From Paracoccus endophyticus (GTDB lineage: Bacteria; Pseudomonadota; Alphaproteobacteria; Rhodobacterales; Rhodobacteraceae), in assembly GCF_003286075.1 (NCBI RefSeq), contig NZ_QLUV01000006.1, positions 110,135 through 174,134 of the forward strand: 64,000 nt of DNA, read 5' to 3'. Positions 1-10,396 of the stretch are shown here, piece after piece. The notes beneath the pieces are model-generated. The model did no database searches. It saw only the letters and a list, made by a program, of their open reading frames with translations, and was not told where the DNA came from. Made by a program: the position numbers and the translations under genes. Every line of letters begins with the position of its first letter. The stretch's first letter is position 1.

Positions 1-4
1 AAGG

Positions 5-1489
5 TCATCGCGCGAGGATGTCCCGCACCGCCTGCACCAGCCCGCCGCGCGGGCATTCGACCTGCGCCGGCTGCGATTTCCATTCCTCGACCGAGGCTTG
101 CGCCGCGATCCTGGCGCCAAGGATCAGGTCCTTGACCTGCACCACGCCGCGGGCGGCCTCGTCGCCGCCCTGGATCACGGCGACCGGCGCGTTGCGCTTG
201 TCGGCGTACTTCAACTGGTTGCCGAAGTTCTTTGGATTGCCCAGATAGACCTCGGCCCGGATACCGGCGGCGCGCAGTTCGGTCGCCATCGCCTGGTAAT
301 CGGCCATGCGGTCGCGGTCCATCACCGTGACGACGACCGGCCCTGCGGCATCCGCCCCCGCCAGCCCCTCTTCGCGCAGCGCGGCCAGCAGACGGTCCAC
401 GCCGATGGACACACCGGTCGCGGGCACCTTTTGCCCGGTGAAGCGTTCCACGAGGTCGTCATAGCGCCCGCCACCCGCGACCGAGCCGAACTGCCGCCTG
501 CGGCCCTTGTCGTCGAGGATCTCGAAGGTCAGCTCCGCCTCGAACACCGGGCCGGTGTAATAGCCAAGGCCGCGCACGACGGCAGGGTCGATCACCACGC
601 GATCCGCGCCCATGCCCATCGTGTCCAGCAGCACCGCGATCTCGGCCAGCTCATCCACGCCCTCGGCCCCCACGGGCGATCCGCCCACGGCCACCCGCAG
701 GTTGTCCAGCGTGGCCGCGTTGTCGGCACCCCGGGATGTCAGGAACGCGATCACCGGGTCGGCTTGCGCGGCGTCCAGCCCGACGCCCTCGATCTCGGCG
801 CCCGAGGCATCGGTGCGCCCGGTGGTCAGCAGCGCGCGCACGCCGGCCTCGCCCACCTTGTCGAACTTGTCGATGGTCCGCAGCACGTCGGCGGCCTGGT
901 GGGCGTCGGTCACGCCCATCGCCTGCAACACGCCGTTCAAAACCTTGCGATTGTTCACCCGCACCAGATAGTCGCCGCGCGCGATGCCCGCCGCCTCAAG
1001 CGCGTCCGCCAGCATGGCGATGATTTCGGCATCCGCCGCGACGCTCGCCGCGCCCACCGTGTCGGCGTCGCACTGATAGAACTGGCGATAGCGGCCCGGC
1101 CCCGGCTTTTCGTTGCGCCAGACCGGGCCCATCGCATAGCGGCGATAGGGCGACGGCAGGTCATTGCGGTACTGCGCCGCGACCCGCGCCAGCGGCGCGG
1201 TCAGATCGTAACGCAGCGCCAGCCAGTCGCCATGGCCCCCGCCCGGCACGGCTTCCTCCTGCCAGGCAAACACGCCCGCGTTGGGGCGGTCCACGTCGGG
1301 CAGGAACTTGCCCAGCGCCTCGACCGTCTCGACGCCGCTGGTTTCCAGCGCGTCAAAGCCGTGGCGGTGATAGACGGCGGCGATGCGGTCCAGCATCGCC
1401 TTGCGTTCCGTCACCTCGGCCCCGAAATAGTCGCGAAAGCCCTTGGGCGTTTCGGCGCGGGGGCGGCGCGGTTTCATGTCCTTGGCCAT
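5..1489 (-). CDS. hisS: Histidine-tRNA ligase (HisRS)
   Basis: Charges tRNA-His with histidine in the cytoplasm. The 494-residue protein shows the class II synthetase features: an N-terminal GFRDYFG segment, motif 2 around [17 protein letters not shown], the histidine-specific GLGYYTG segment, and motif 3 (GGGRYDDL, then GVSIGVDRL). A C-terminal anticodon-binding domain occupies roughly the last 100 residues. Start is ATG at 1489; the stop lies 4 bases from the window edge, so the gene is complete. It is divergent from slyX with a 50-base gap. Length and motifs are normal for the alphaproteobacterial form. Confidence 0.97.
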   Translation of the reverse strand: MAKDMKPRRPRAETPKGFRDYFGAEVTERKAMLDRIAAVYHRHGFDALETSGVETVEALGKFLPDVDRPNAGVFAWQEEAVPGGGHGDWLALRYDLTAPLARVAAQYRNDLPSPYRRYAMGPVWRNEKPGPGRYRQFYQCDADTVGAASVAADAEIIAMLADALEAAGIARGDYLVRVNNRKVLNGVLQAMGVTDAHQAADVLRTIDKFDKVGEAGVRALLTTGRTDASGAEIEGVGLDAAQADPVIAFLTSRGADNAATLDNLRVAVGGSPVGAEGVDELAEIAVLLDTMGMGADRVVIDPAVVRGLGYYTGPVFEAELTFEILDDKGRRRQFGSVAGGGRYDDLVERFTGQKVPATGVSIGVDRLLAALREEGLAGADAAGPVVVTVMDRDRMADYQAMATELRAAGIRAEVYLGNPKNFGNQLKYADKRNAPVAVIQGGDEAARGVVQVKDLILGARIAAQASVEEWKSQPAQVECPRGGLVQAVRDILAR

Positions 1490-1539
1490 CGGCGGATTTC
1501 CTGTCGGGTCGCCGGGACCGATTAGCGGAGTGCGGCAGG

Positions 1540-1740
1540 ATGGACAAGTTGCAGGCGGTCGAGGAGCGGGTCGCCCATCTGATCCGCAGCGTGGACGAGC
1601 TGTCCGAGGTCGTGGCCCGCCAGGATGCCGAGATTCGCCGCCTGTCGCGGTTCGTGGGCCAACTGGTCGAACGCGAGGCCGACCGCGAGGCGGCGCAGGG
1701 GTCGATCCCGCTGGCCGACCAGCGCCCCCCGCACTGGTAG
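1540..1740 (+). CDS. slyX: SlyX family protein
   Basis: A 66-residue acidic helical protein. It is heptad-like throughout ([22 protein letters not shown]) and ends in the family's typical PPHW/PPHY tail. SlyX proteins are small coiled-coil proteins of unknown molecular function. ATG start with GCGGAG a short distance upstream. It is divergent from hisS and ends one base before the convergent DUF4177 gene, so no terminator separates the two stops. Confidence 0.85.
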   Translation: MDKLQAVEERVAHLIRSVDELSEVVARQDAEIRRLSRFVGQLVEREADREAAQGSIPLADQRPPHW

Positions 1741-1741
1741 A

Positions 1742-2374
1742 TCAGCGCTCGGCCGGCCCCAGCCGGTTGCCGCCCGCCGAGGGCATGGGTTCCGAAAACG
1801 CTCCCGTTCGCGCGCCCTCGCCCCGTGGCCCGGCCAGGGGCGGACGCTGCACGAAGGCGGGCAGCTCGGGGTCCTCGAGGCGGTCGTCGCGGGCGGTAGT
1901 CCCGGCACCCGCGGGGGCCGTCGCGGGAATGGACCCGCCAGCCGAGGGCGCGGCCCCTGTCGCAGCCGCGCGGTCGGTGGGGGCGGCGTCGGGCCAGTGC
2001 GAGGGCGGCTCGCTGTCGGGCCGCGCGGCAGCCGCCGCGTGGGGCGGCGCATCGTCCCGGGCTGCGGCGGGGGCGGGGCGCGCGGCGGGCCGGGACGGCG
2101 GCTCGTGCGTGGCCACGATCGGATGCTGGGCTTGGGCGACCGGCACCGCCCGGCGGAACACCAGCACGTTGTGAAAGACCGTGGTGCGGCTGGTCAGGCC
2201 GCTGCGCTCCTCGCAGGGCAGCGTTTCGGCGCGCACGTATTCCCAGCCGTTCGCGGCCATGCGGTTCATCTCGGTCAGCAGGGCATAGCTGAAGCGTTCG
2301 GCCCCGGTCCGGGCGCCGCGCACCTTCTCGCCGCGGCTTGGCGCGGGAATGACCGTATATTCAAAGTGCTGCAT
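1742..2374 (-). CDS. DUF4177 domain protein with disordered tail
   Basis: 210 residues. The first ~75 (starting MQHFEYTVIPAP, with GWEYVRAETLPCEERSG and VFHNVLVFRR) match the small DUF4177 beta-strand domain. The remainder is Ala/Pro/Arg-rich and probably disordered. No signal peptide or membrane segment is seen. It lies 57 bases downstream of gatB on the same strand and may be co-transcribed. Function unknown. Confidence 0.8.
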   Translation of the reverse strand: MQHFEYTVIPAPSRGEKVRGARTGAERFSYALLTEMNRMAANGWEYVRAETLPCEERSGLTSRTTVFHNVLVFRRAVPVAQAQHPIVATHEPPSRPAARPAPAAARDDAPPHAAAAARPDSEPPSHWPDAAPTDRAAATGAAPSAGGSIPATAPAGAGTTARDDRLEDPELPAFVQRPPLAGPRGEGARTGAFSEPMPSAGGNRLGPAER

Positions 2375-2431
2375 CCTTGGTCCCCACCCATCCCGTGTCC
2401 GTCCCGCAGAACGCGACAGCGGTGCATCAGT

Positions 2432-3946
2432 TCACAGGCCCAGCTTTTTCGCCACCAGCTCGTTCACGGCCGCCGGATTCGCCTTGCCGCCCGTGGCCTT
2501 CAGCACCTGTCCGGTGAACCACCCCGCCAGCTTGGGGTTGGCCTTGGCCTTGTCCACCTGCGCGGGGTTGGCCGCGATGATGTCATCCACCGCCGCCTCG
2601 ATCGCGCCAAGGTCGGTGACCTGCTTCATGCCGCGCGCCGTCGCGATCGCGGCGGGGTCGCCGCCCTCGGTCCAGACGATGTCGAACAGATCCTTGGCCA
2701 TCTTGCCCGAGATCTCGCCCGAGCCGATCAGGTCCAGGATGCCGCCCAGTTGCGCCGCGTCCACCGGCGAGGCGCCGATCTCCAGCCCCTCTTTCTTCAA
2801 TCGCCCGAACAGGTCGTTGATGACCCAGTTCGCGGCCTGCTTGCCGTCGCGGCCTTTGGCGACGGCCTCGAAGAAATCGGCGTTCTCGACCTCGGCCGTC
2901 AGCACGCCCGCGTCGTATTCCGACAGGCCCAGCGCGGTCACGAACCGCGCCTTCTTCTCGTCGGGCAGTTCGGGCATGGATGCGGCGATCTCGTCCACCC
3001 AGGCCTGCTCGATTTCCAGCGGCAGCAGGTCGGGGTCGGGAAAGTAACGGTAATCGTGGGCTTCTTCCTTGGACCGCATGGACCGGGTCTCGCCCTTGTC
3101 GGGGTCATACAGGCGGGTTTCCTGAACGATCATGCCGCCGTCCTCGATTATGGCGATCTGGCGGCGGGCCTCATATTCGATGGCGGCCTGGATGAACCGC
3201 ATCGAGTTCATGTTCTTGATCTCGCAGCGCGTGCCCAGGACCGAGAAATCGCCCGTCTCGATGAAGCGTTCGTAGTCGCCAGGCTTGCACACCGACACGT
3301 TCACATCGGCGCGCAGGCTGCCGTTCTGCATGTTGCCGTCGCAGGTGCCCAGATAGCGCATGATCTGGCGAAGTTTCGCGACATAGGCCGCCGCTTCCTC
3401 GGGGCCGCGAATGTCGGGTCGGCTCACGATCTCCATCAGGGCGACCCCGGTGCGGTTCAGGTCCACGAAGGACAGCGCCGGGTCCATGTCGTGGATCGAC
3501 TTGCCCGCGTCCTGTTCCAGGTGGATCCGCTCGATCCGCACACGGCGGGCGATGCCGGGGGCCATGTCCACGATGATCTCGCCCTCGCCCACGATGGGGT
3601 GGTACAGTTGGCTGATCTGATAGCCCTGCGGCAGGTCGGGATAGAAATAGTTCTTGCGATCGAAGGCCGAGACAAGATTGATTGCGGCCTTCAGCCCCAG
3701 CCCCGTGCGGACCGCCTGCGCCACGCAGAATTCGTTGATGACCGGCAGCATTCCGGGCATCGCGGCGTCCACGAAGCTGACATTGCTGTTCGGCTCGGCC
3801 CCGAAGGCCGTCGAGGCACCCGAGAACAGCTTGGCGTTGGAGGCCACCTGCGCGTGGACCTCAAGCCCGATCACCAGCTCCCAGTCGCCCTTGGCCCCGG
3901 CAATGACCTTGGGTCGCGGCGCGGTATAGGTCAGGTGGTCCAGCAT
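2432..3946 (-). CDS. gatB: Asp/Glu-tRNA(Asn/Gln) amidotransferase subunit B
   Basis: GatB is the kinase/transamidase subunit of GatCAB, which converts misacylated Glu-tRNA-Gln (and Asp-tRNA-Asn) to the correct amide. The 504-residue protein begins [12 protein letters not shown] and shows [10 protein letters not shown], the family [11 protein letters not shown] segment, the [14 protein letters not shown] segment, and a C-terminal YqeY-like tail domain ending in [10 protein letters not shown]. The reading frame stays open upstream to 4294, but ATG at 3946 gives the family length. gatC and gatA are not in the window. Divergent from the lipoprotein gene. Confidence 0.96.
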   Translation of the reverse strand: MLDHLTYTAPRPKVIAGAKGDWELVIGLEVHAQVASNAKLFSGASTAFGAEPNSNVSFVDAAMPGMLPVINEFCVAQAVRTGLGLKAAINLVSAFDRKNYFYPDLPQGYQISQLYHPIVGEGEIIVDMAPGIARRVRIERIHLEQDAGKSIHDMDPALSFVDLNRTGVALMEIVSRPDIRGPEEAAAYVAKLRQIMRYLGTCDGNMQNGSLRADVNVSVCKPGDYERFIETGDFSVLGTRCEIKNMNSMRFIQAAIEYEARRQIAIIEDGGMIVQETRLYDPDKGETRSMRSKEEAHDYRYFPDPDLLPLEIEQAWVDEIAASMPELPDEKKARFVTALGLSEYDAGVLTAEVENADFFEAVAKGRDGKQAANWVINDLFGRLKKEGLEIGASPVDAAQLGGILDLIGSGEISGKMAKDLFDIVWTEGGDPAAIATARGMKQVTDLGAIEAAVDDIIAANPAQVDKAKANPKLAGWFTGQVLKATGGKANPAAVNELVAKKLGL

Positions 3947-4100
3947 ATCGGGGCTCCGGCAAGGGTCGGACGGTTTTAGGGCCGCAGCCCTCGCGGGGCA
4001 AGGGCCGGGCACGGGCCAGCGGCGCGGACGGCCCTTGCCATTGTGGCTTTGCGTGCGCCCGGCTATGGCCGCCGGTGGGCAGCAAGAGGGTGGGCGCGCG

Positions 4101-4712
4101 ATGCACCGGACGATCATGGCGACACTGGCAGTTCTCGCGCTGGCGGGCTGCGGCGCCGGCGAGGCGGCGCGGCGCGCCACCACCGCGCCGACCATCGCGG
4201 GCGAGGCGCCGCGTCCCCTGTCGGGCCGTCTGGCGGCGGTCCTGCCCCTGGGGGGCAAGCCACAGGCGGCGCAGGCCCCCAGGGGCGACGGCACCGACGC
4301 CTGGACCCAGGCTGCGCTGCAGGTCCTCGATCAGGAAGGCGTCACCCTGCTGTCCACCGTGCCCGCCGATGTCATGCAGTTCTGCCCGGGCTATGCCACG
4401 CAGACCCGCGAGAATCGCGCGGCGTTCTGGGCGGGGTTGCTGTCGGCGCTGGCGCGGCACAAGGGGGGCGATCCGGGGGCGCCTGCCTTGGGCCAGACGC
4501 AGTCCGGCGGATGTGCGGGCGAGTTGCTGGAGGGGGGCGAAGCCCTGCAATGCGCGGTGCGGACCGTGGCCAAGAATGTGGTCCGCGACGGGTCCATCGC
4601 GGGCCGCAAGGACGGCTGGCGCGGCGCGGCGCGCGAGTGGCTTCCCCTGCGCTCGGACGGCAGCCGGACCCGGATCGCCGGCTGGACGCGCAAGCAAAGC
4701 TATTGCCGCTGA
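4101..4712 (+). CDS. Small lipoprotein, possible degenerate lysozyme-like fold
   Basis: 203 residues with a clear lipoprotein signal: a short basic start, a hydrophobic stretch, then LALAGC with the lipidated Cys at about residue 17. The ATG at 4101 was chosen over upstream in-frame starts because it gives this signal and follows an AGAGGG site. The middle ([21 protein letters not shown], then [14 protein letters not shown]) resembles family-conserved segments of small rhodobacterial lysozyme/transglycosylase-like lipoproteins. However, the expected HES-type catalytic glutamate after ALARH is absent (HKGG here). The fold assignment is inference. Confidence 0.6.
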   Translation: MHRTIMATLAVLALAGCGAGEAARRATTAPTIAGEAPRPLSGRLAAVLPLGGKPQAAQAPRGDGTDAWTQAALQVLDQEGVTLLSTVPADVMQFCPGYATQTRENRAAFWAGLLSALARHKGGDPGAPALGQTQSGGCAGELLEGGEALQCAVRTVAKNVVRDGSIAGRKDGWRGAAREWLPLRSDGSRTRIAGWTRKQSYCR

Positions 4713-4755
4713 ACCGGCCACCCCGTCCGTTCGGGACGCCCGCCCGCGTTTGCCG

Positions 4756-6672
4756 TCAGCGGCCGCCCAGTCGGGCGCCGGGCGCCATGGCCAGTCCGTG
4801 CTCGGGCGCCTCGTCGTCCTCGGGCTCGACCGGGGGGGCCGAGGGGCCGCGCGAGAACCGTTCGATCAGGGCACTTTCCATCGCCGCGTTCAGCGCCCGC
4901 GACCGCTCGAGGTAGAGGGCGTTCTGGTCCACCGGGACCCCCGGTTGCCAGAGCTTGGCCAGGTCGCGCAACGAGATGCGATCATGACGATAATAGATGC
5001 GCTCGAGCTCGGCCGCCTCGTATTCGGAAAGCCCCACGTTTTCAAGCACATACCGGCCGGCGCGCAGCGAGCTGTCGAACATCTCGCGCACGATGTGATC
5101 CGCTTTCGCCTCGTACAGTTCATAGACCGCGATGCGGTCGCGCGCCCTCGCTATGATGACCAGGTCGGGGCGCTGCAGGCGGGCGTATTTCACCAGCCGC
5201 AGGTTGGCTGCCGGATCGTCGAGCGCCGCGACCAGGATGCGCGCCCGCGCCAGCCCCGCGGCGGCCAGGATCTCGGGCCGGGTGGGGTCGCCGAAATAGC
5301 CCTTGACGCCGAACTGCCGCATCAGCTGGATCGTCTTCAGGTCATGGTCCAGCACCGTCGTCTTGAACCCCGACATGGTGACCAGCCGATTGACCACCTG
5401 CCCGAAGCGGCCAACGCCCGCGATGATGATGGGCTGCTGTTCGGTGATGTCGTCGGGCTGGCCCAGATCGCGGTCGTCGCCCCGCCAGCGCAGCAGCCGG
5501 TCGTGCAGGATGAACAGCAGGGGCGTGGCCAGCATCGACAGCGCCGTCACCAGCAACACCCCTTGCGCCAGCCGGTCGCTCAGGACCGACAGCGAGATGG
5601 CATAGGATGTCAGCACAAAGCCGAACTCGCCCGCCTGCGCCAGCGACAGGGTGAACAGCGTGCGGTCCCGCCGCGCCATGCGGGTGATGCGGGCGATGAC
5701 GGACAGCACGCCCGCCTTGATCGCGATCAGCACGCCGGTGATCGCCAGGATGGTGCCCGGACGCTCGAACAGCAGGCCGAAGTCCATCCCCGATCCCACG
5801 GTGATGAAGAACAGACCCAGCAGCAACCCCTTGAACGGGGCGATCTGGGCCTGAAGCTCGTGGCGGAACTCGGACCCGGCCAGCATCACGCCCGCAAGAA
5901 AGGTTCCCAGCGCCGGGCTGAGACCCACCACCGTCATCAGCGAGGCGATCCCCACCACGATCAGCAGCGCAAGCGCCGTGTTCATCTCAAGCAGGCGCGC
6001 GCCTTGCACGAAGCGGAAGACCGGCCGGATCGCAAACTGCCCCAGCGCCACCACGATCGCCACCGCGCCCAGCGTGACCAGCGCCCCCGCCCAGCCCGGC
6101 AGCGCCGCCATGAAATCGGCGCCCGGCGTATCGTGGACCGCGTGCCGCGCCCCGCCGGCCGCCAGCAGCGGCATCAGCGCCAGCATTGGAATGACCGCGA
6201 TGTCCTGCGTCAGCAGGACCGCAAAGGCACTGCGCCCGCCCCCGGTCTGCATCAGGGCCTTTTCCGACAGCGTCTGCAGCACGATGGCGGTCGAGCTGAG
6301 CGACAGGATCATGCCCAACGTCAGCGCGACCTGCCAGCTTTGGTCCAGGATCAGGGCGACCCCGCTCAGCAGCGCGACGGTGCCCGCGATCTGCAATCCA
6401 CCCAGGCCCAGCAGCCTGTGGCGCATGTCCCACAGGCTGCGCGGCTCAAGCTCCAGCCCGATCAGGAACAGCATCATCACGACGCCGAACTCGGCGAAAT
6501 GTTGCAGGTCGGCGACCTGGCCCGCGTTGCCGGCCAGCCCCAGGACGGGGCCGATGATGATGCCGGCGATCAGATAGCCCAGCACCGATCCCAGCCCCAG
6601 CCGGGCGGAAATCGGCACCGCCACCACCATCGTCGCCAGATAGACGGTGGCGATCAGCAGAAACGTGCCCAC
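4756..6672 (-). CDS. CPA2 family monovalent cation:proton antiporter with TrkA-N domain
   Basis: KefB/KefC-type antiporter exchanging K+ or Na+ for H+ across the inner membrane. Of 638 residues, the first ~390 form about 12-13 hydrophobic segments with CPA2 features (FLIGLELEPRSLW, LSLSSTAIVLQTL, LLTQDIAVIPML). A cytoplasmic RCK/TrkA-N nucleotide-binding domain starts near residue 408 (IIIAGVGRFGQ). The start is GTG, with GGAGG ideally spaced upstream. The stop of the 1235-residue gene lies only 16 bases upstream, so the two are probably co-transcribed. Whether it is glutathione-gated cannot be read from sequence. Confidence 0.92.
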   Translation of the reverse strand: MGTFLLIATVYLATMVVAVPISARLGLGSVLGYLIAGIIIGPVLGLAGNAGQVADLQHFAEFGVVMMLFLIGLELEPRSLWDMRHRLLGLGGLQIAGTVALLSGVALILDQSWQVALTLGMILSLSSTAIVLQTLSEKALMQTGGGRSAFAVLLTQDIAVIPMLALMPLLAAGGARHAVHDTPGADFMAALPGWAGALVTLGAVAIVVALGQFAIRPVFRFVQGARLLEMNTALALLIVVGIASLMTVVGLSPALGTFLAGVMLAGSEFRHELQAQIAPFKGLLLGLFFITVGSGMDFGLLFERPGTILAITGVLIAIKAGVLSVIARITRMARRDRTLFTLSLAQAGEFGFVLTSYAISLSVLSDRLAQGVLLVTALSMLATPLLFILHDRLLRWRGDDRDLGQPDDITEQQPIIIAGVGRFGQVVNRLVTMSGFKTTVLDHDLKTIQLMRQFGVKGYFGDPTRPEILAAAGLARARILVAALDDPAANLRLVKYARLQRPDLVIIARARDRIAVYELYEAKADHIVREMFDSSLRAGRYVLENVGLSEYEAAELERIYYRHDRISLRDLAKLWQPGVPVDQNALYLERSRALNAAMESALIERFSRGPSAPPVEPEDDEAPEHGLAMAPGARLGGR

Positions 6673-6688
6673 GCTGACCTCCGCCGGT

Positions 6689-9600
6689 TCAACGACCGTT
6701 CAGGATCGCCAGGTTGTACTGCCGGCCGCCCTTGACATAGCTGACCCGGCCGTTGCCGATCGAATTGATGGCACCGCCGTCGATCTTGTCGCCCAGGCGA
6801 ACCGTGACGATCTTGCCGTTGCGCAGCCGGATCAGCCCGCGGCTGGCGCGGCCTGCACCGATGACCCCGATCACCTGCGTCTTGCCCAGGTCCATCCCGC
6901 CGACGGTGGCGGCCTTGGCGACCGCTCCTGCGGTGGTGCCTTTGGCGGGGGTCATCGCCACCTCGGGCTCGTCGTCGCTTTCCGGGGGGCGATACTCGCC
7001 GCGCCTGGCGATGGCGGCCTTCTCCTCGGCGGCGGCCTGGGCGCGGGCGCGCGCCTCGGCGGCGGCGCGGGCCTGCAATTCGGCCCGCGCGTCGGCAGCG
7101 GCCTGGGCGCGGGCGCGCGCCTCGGCCTGGGCCTGCAGCTGCTCGTCCAGTCGCAGCCGCTCGGCCAATTGGGTGTCCGCGTCACCGGCGCTTGCCGGCG
7201 GCAGCAGCGCCGCCACGGCCACGGGCGGCTCCGCAGGGCGGTCTGCATCGACCTCGGACGCGGCGGCCGCGGCCGCAGCCACGGCTTCGGCCTCAGGATC
7301 GCTGGCCGGGGTCGCTGGCCGGTCGAGCGCGGGCTTGGGCACCGGCAGGGGCGATGCGGTCAGTGCCGACAGGGCGACCCCGCCCGGCGAGGCGCCAGAC
7401 TGGCCCACCGCCTCGGCGATGGCGGTCTCGACCGCCGAGGGCTCGGGGGTGTCGCTGGCGCCGCCGCGCGCAGGGCGGGGCGCGGGACGGCCCGGCGTCG
7501 CCCGCGCCGCGGACCGCCGCACGGGATCGGCAGCCGCGGCTGCGGGCTTTTCCGCCGCTGTGCTGCGCCCGGCGGGCCGTTCGGACGCCGCGCGCGCGGG
7601 CCGGTCCGCGGGGCCGGCCGCCTCCTGCAAGGCCGCGTCGATGGCGGTGCGGGCACCGTCCGACCGATCCGGCCTGCGTGACGGCCGCGCCTGGGCATAG
7701 CGGGGCGCATCGGCGGCGCGGGGCAGGGCCAGCCGGTCCAGATGGGGATAGGCTGCGTACAGACCGGCCAGCAGCCGGTCGGCCTCGACCACCTCGGCAG
7801 CGGTCATCTCGGCGGCGGTCACGTCCTCGTTGGCCGAGCCTTCATCCAGGGTGGCGGGCCGCGCCCGCGGCCGGGGGGCGGGTCCGGCCGTGGCGGCGGG
7901 GGCGGGTTCGGCGCGCGCCGGGGCGGCTGCCGCAGCAGTCGGGCGCGAGGCAGGGCGCGAGGCTGTAACCGCAGGCCGCGGGTTTGCGGGCGCCGCGGCC
8001 ACGGGGGCGGCCGGGTCGGTTGCCGGCGCGCCGGCGCGCTGGCGCGGTGCGGGGGGCGGTGCGCGCCGTCCGGGAACCGCGGGGGCCGGATCGGCCGCGG
8101 CGGCCACCGGCTGATCGGCGCCTGCGCCGCGCCGCGGGGCCGGGCGATCCGAGGTCGTCAGCGGCGCGGCTGTGCGCGAGGGCGCGGCCACGGCGGGTCC
8201 GGGGGCGCCCGGCTCACGGCTGGCAGTGGTCGGAACGGTGGCCTGCGTCGAGGGAACGGCCTGTCCGGCGGGGCCTGCCGCGGTGGAGGATGAGGCGTCA
8301 GCCGCGCTGTCGGGACGGGCGGCATCCTGCGCGACGCTCGTCCCCGCAGAGGCCGCGGGGCTTGCGACGGTGCTGCCGGCCGCAGGCGCACTGGGCGTCA
8401 CCGCGGGAGCCGCGGTCACGGCAGAGGTGGCTCCCGCAGGCGTGGTCCGCCCCGTGGGGGCAACGGGCGCCGCCGGGCTGGGGACGGACGCGACGGGCGC
8501 GGCGGGCCGATCCGCGGACGTGGGGGGCACCTGCGGCGTCACGGCCGGCGCAGGGGGCGTTGGCGCAGGCGTCTGGCGAACCCCGGCGGTCTCTCTCGGT
8601 GCGGCCGAAGCGTCCCCTGCTGCGGCGTCCGCCGCAGAACGCGGGGCGGGCGTGGTCGCAGCGGCGGGCGCACCCGCGGGGGGCACAACAGCGGCGGCGG
8701 ACGCCGCAGCGCCCGTCGGGGTGGCTGCGTTCAATGCGGGGTCGGGACGCGCCGGTGTCACCGCGACGGCCTTGGGCGCGGTGGCTGGTGCGGCCGGGAT
8801 CGGCGCTGTCGGGGTCGGTGCCGCGACAGGTGCTGCCAGGGGGGTTGGCACGGTCGCGGCAGGGGCCGCGGGGGTGGGCGACACGGACGCCTGCGGAACC
8901 GTTGCCGGTGCAGCTGTCGGGCGCGGTTGCGCCGTCCGCGCGGCGGGTGCAGGCGTCAGGTCGGGCGTGCTGGCGACCGGGGTTGGCGTGGACGAAGGAC
9001 CGTCGCCAATGGCGAAGGCCCAGATCACGACAAGGCCCACGATCAGCGCGCCCAGCATCACCACCAGCCCCCCGATGTTGCCGCGGGCGCCGGGATGCAC
9101 GCCAGGCGCCGGCTGGGCCACCAGTCGCTGCGTCCTCGGCTGCCCAGCCTGCGCCATCACGGCGGCGGCACGGTCGGGAACCGAAGGCGCCGGACGCGGC
9201 GGGAAAGCCGCGCTTGAGGGCGGCGCCGGCCTGTCCGCTGGAGCGCCGGAGGCGCCGCCGTCCTGCCCCGTCTGGGCAACGGGGTCCGCGTGAAAGGCCG
9301 TCATATCGGCCGCCTGCGCGGCAGGCTGCGCCCCCTCTGGCTCGGCCTCGGCGGGCTGCGCGGTCGCTGCGGCGGGGTCGACCGACTGGGGGTCGCGCGT
9401 CTGCCCTGTCAGCGCCGCCTCCGCATCGGGCGCAGTGTCGATGGATACCGCCTCCGCATCGGGCGCACTGTCGGTCGGCGCTGCGTCCGCGACGGACGCA
9501 GGGTCGGCCGCAGGCGACGCGGCGTGATCGTCCGCCCCCTCCTCTGCCTCGGCAGTGCCGGACAGGTCTGTCGCAGCCGCCTCGCTTGCGGGCGCCTCCG

Positions 9601-10396
9601 CCTCGGCCGTGCCGGGCGCATCGTCATCGGGCGCGACCGACGAGGCCGCAGCCTCCAACATCGCGGGGGCTGCGTTGGACGGGGACGAGGGGTCGACCGC
9701 CCCCGACGAGGCCGCAACGGGCGTCCCCGGCGACGCCTCCTCTGCGTGATCGTCGCCCGGCAGGGTCAGATCGGCAGCGTCGCCCGCCTGATCGGCAGCG
9801 CCATCCGCATCACCCGCAGGCCCGTTGCTGTCTTCGCCCCCGGCAAATGCGTCCGGGCCGTCCCCGTGGGCCGCGTCCTCGGCCTGAAAGCGCGGCGTCG
9901 CGGGAAACAGTCCGTCGCCCGGATCGGCCAGGAAGCTGGCCGGCGAAAAACCGTGGCGGCGGGCGAATTCGTCGGCCTCGCGCAGGGTCTGGCGGGCGAC
10001 GGCGGCGACGCGGATGCCCTCGCCCTCGCCGTCCGGGCGCCAGTCCCATGCCAGTTCGTCCACGGAATAGGGGGTCAGCCCGTTCAGGGCCGAACCGACC
10101 GCATCGGCCCGCTGGCCGACAGGCAGCCGGGTGTACAGGATCTGGTCGTCGGGAATGATCAGCGCGACCGGCGCATCGTCGCCATTGGCCGCGATCCGGC
10201 GCAGCTGCGACATCGCCTCGCGGAAATCGGGGGCCGCGAACGACGCGGCCGCCCGCTCGCGCCACACGGGCGAGGTCCTGCCCCCCTCGTCGGCCGAGGT
10301 GTCGGGCGATCCGGTCCCCTCGGCCGCGCGTTCCAGAAGATGAACAGCATCGCTGCTGAAGGACAGGGCGAAATCGGGCGAAATCCGCATGCTCAT
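6689..10396 (-). CDS. Large Ala/Pro-rich single-pass membrane protein with PilP/GspC-like C-terminus
   Basis: 1235 residues in three parts. Residues ~1-160 are a folded cytoplasmic-type domain (SPDFALSFSSDAVHLLER, ALIIPDDQILYTRLP) that recalls the actin-like PilM/GspL N-terminus. An acidic Ala-rich stretch leads to one membrane segment at about 437-462 (GGLVVMLGALIVGLVVIW). About 600 residues of low-complexity Ala/Pro/Thr/Arg follow, with a charged Ala/Arg helix near 1080-1135. The last ~70 residues (TQVIGVIGAGRASRGLIRLR) resemble the small PilP/GspC beta domain. The architecture suggests an envelope-spanning linker; no function is established. It directly precedes the CPA2 antiporter. Confidence 0.75.
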   Translation of the reverse strand: MSMRISPDFALSFSSDAVHLLERAAEGTGSPDTSADEGGRTSPVWRERAAASFAAPDFREAMSQLRRIAANGDDAPVALIIPDDQILYTRLPVGQRADAVGSALNGLTPYSVDELAWDWRPDGEGEGIRVAAVARQTLREADEFARRHGFSPASFLADPGDGLFPATPRFQAEDAAHGDGPDAFAGGEDSNGPAGDADGAADQAGDAADLTLPGDDHAEEASPGTPVAASSGAVDPSSPSNAAPAMLEAAASSVAPDDDAPGTAEAEAPASEAAATDLSGTAEAEEGADDHAASPAADPASVADAAPTDSAPDAEAVSIDTAPDAEAALTGQTRDPQSVDPAAATAQPAEAEPEGAQPAAQAADMTAFHADPVAQTGQDGGASGAPADRPAPPSSAAFPPRPAPSVPDRAAAVMAQAGQPRTQRLVAQPAPGVHPGARGNIGGLVVMLGALIVGLVVIWAFAIGDGPSSTPTPVASTPDLTPAPAARTAQPRPTAAPATVPQASVSPTPAAPAATVPTPLAAPVAAPTPTAPIPAAPATAPKAVAVTPARPDPALNAATPTGAAASAAAVVPPAGAPAAATTPAPRSAADAAAGDASAAPRETAGVRQTPAPTPPAPAVTPQVPPTSADRPAAPVASVPSPAAPVAPTGRTTPAGATSAVTAAPAVTPSAPAAGSTVASPAASAGTSVAQDAARPDSAADASSSTAAGPAGQAVPSTQATVPTTASREPGAPGPAVAAPSRTAAPLTTSDRPAPRRGAGADQPVAAAADPAPAVPGRRAPPPAPRQRAGAPATDPAAPVAAAPANPRPAVTASRPASRPTAAAAAPARAEPAPAATAGPAPRPRARPATLDEGSANEDVTAAEMTAAEVVEADRLLAGLYAAYPHLDRLALPRAADAPRYAQARPSRRPDRSDGARTAIDAALQEAAGPADRPARAASERPAGRSTAAEKPAAAAADPVRRSAARATPGRPAPRPARGGASDTPEPSAVETAIAEAVGQSGASPGGVALSALTASPLPVPKPALDRPATPASDPEAEAVAAAAAAASEVDADRPAEPPVAVAALLPPASAGDADTQLAERLRLDEQLQAQAEARARAQAAADARAELQARAAAEARARAQAAAEEKAAIARRGEYRPPESDDEPEVAMTPAKGTTAGAVAKAATVGGMDLGKTQVIGVIGAGRASRGLIRLRNGKIVTVRLGDKIDGGAINSIGNGRVSYVKGGRQYNLAILNGR

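Noticed and set aside
98..1525. A long plus-strand frame across hisS, and similar ones opposite gatB, xseA and dnaX
   Set aside because: They mirror strongly supported genes, have shadow-type composition and show no domain or start signal.
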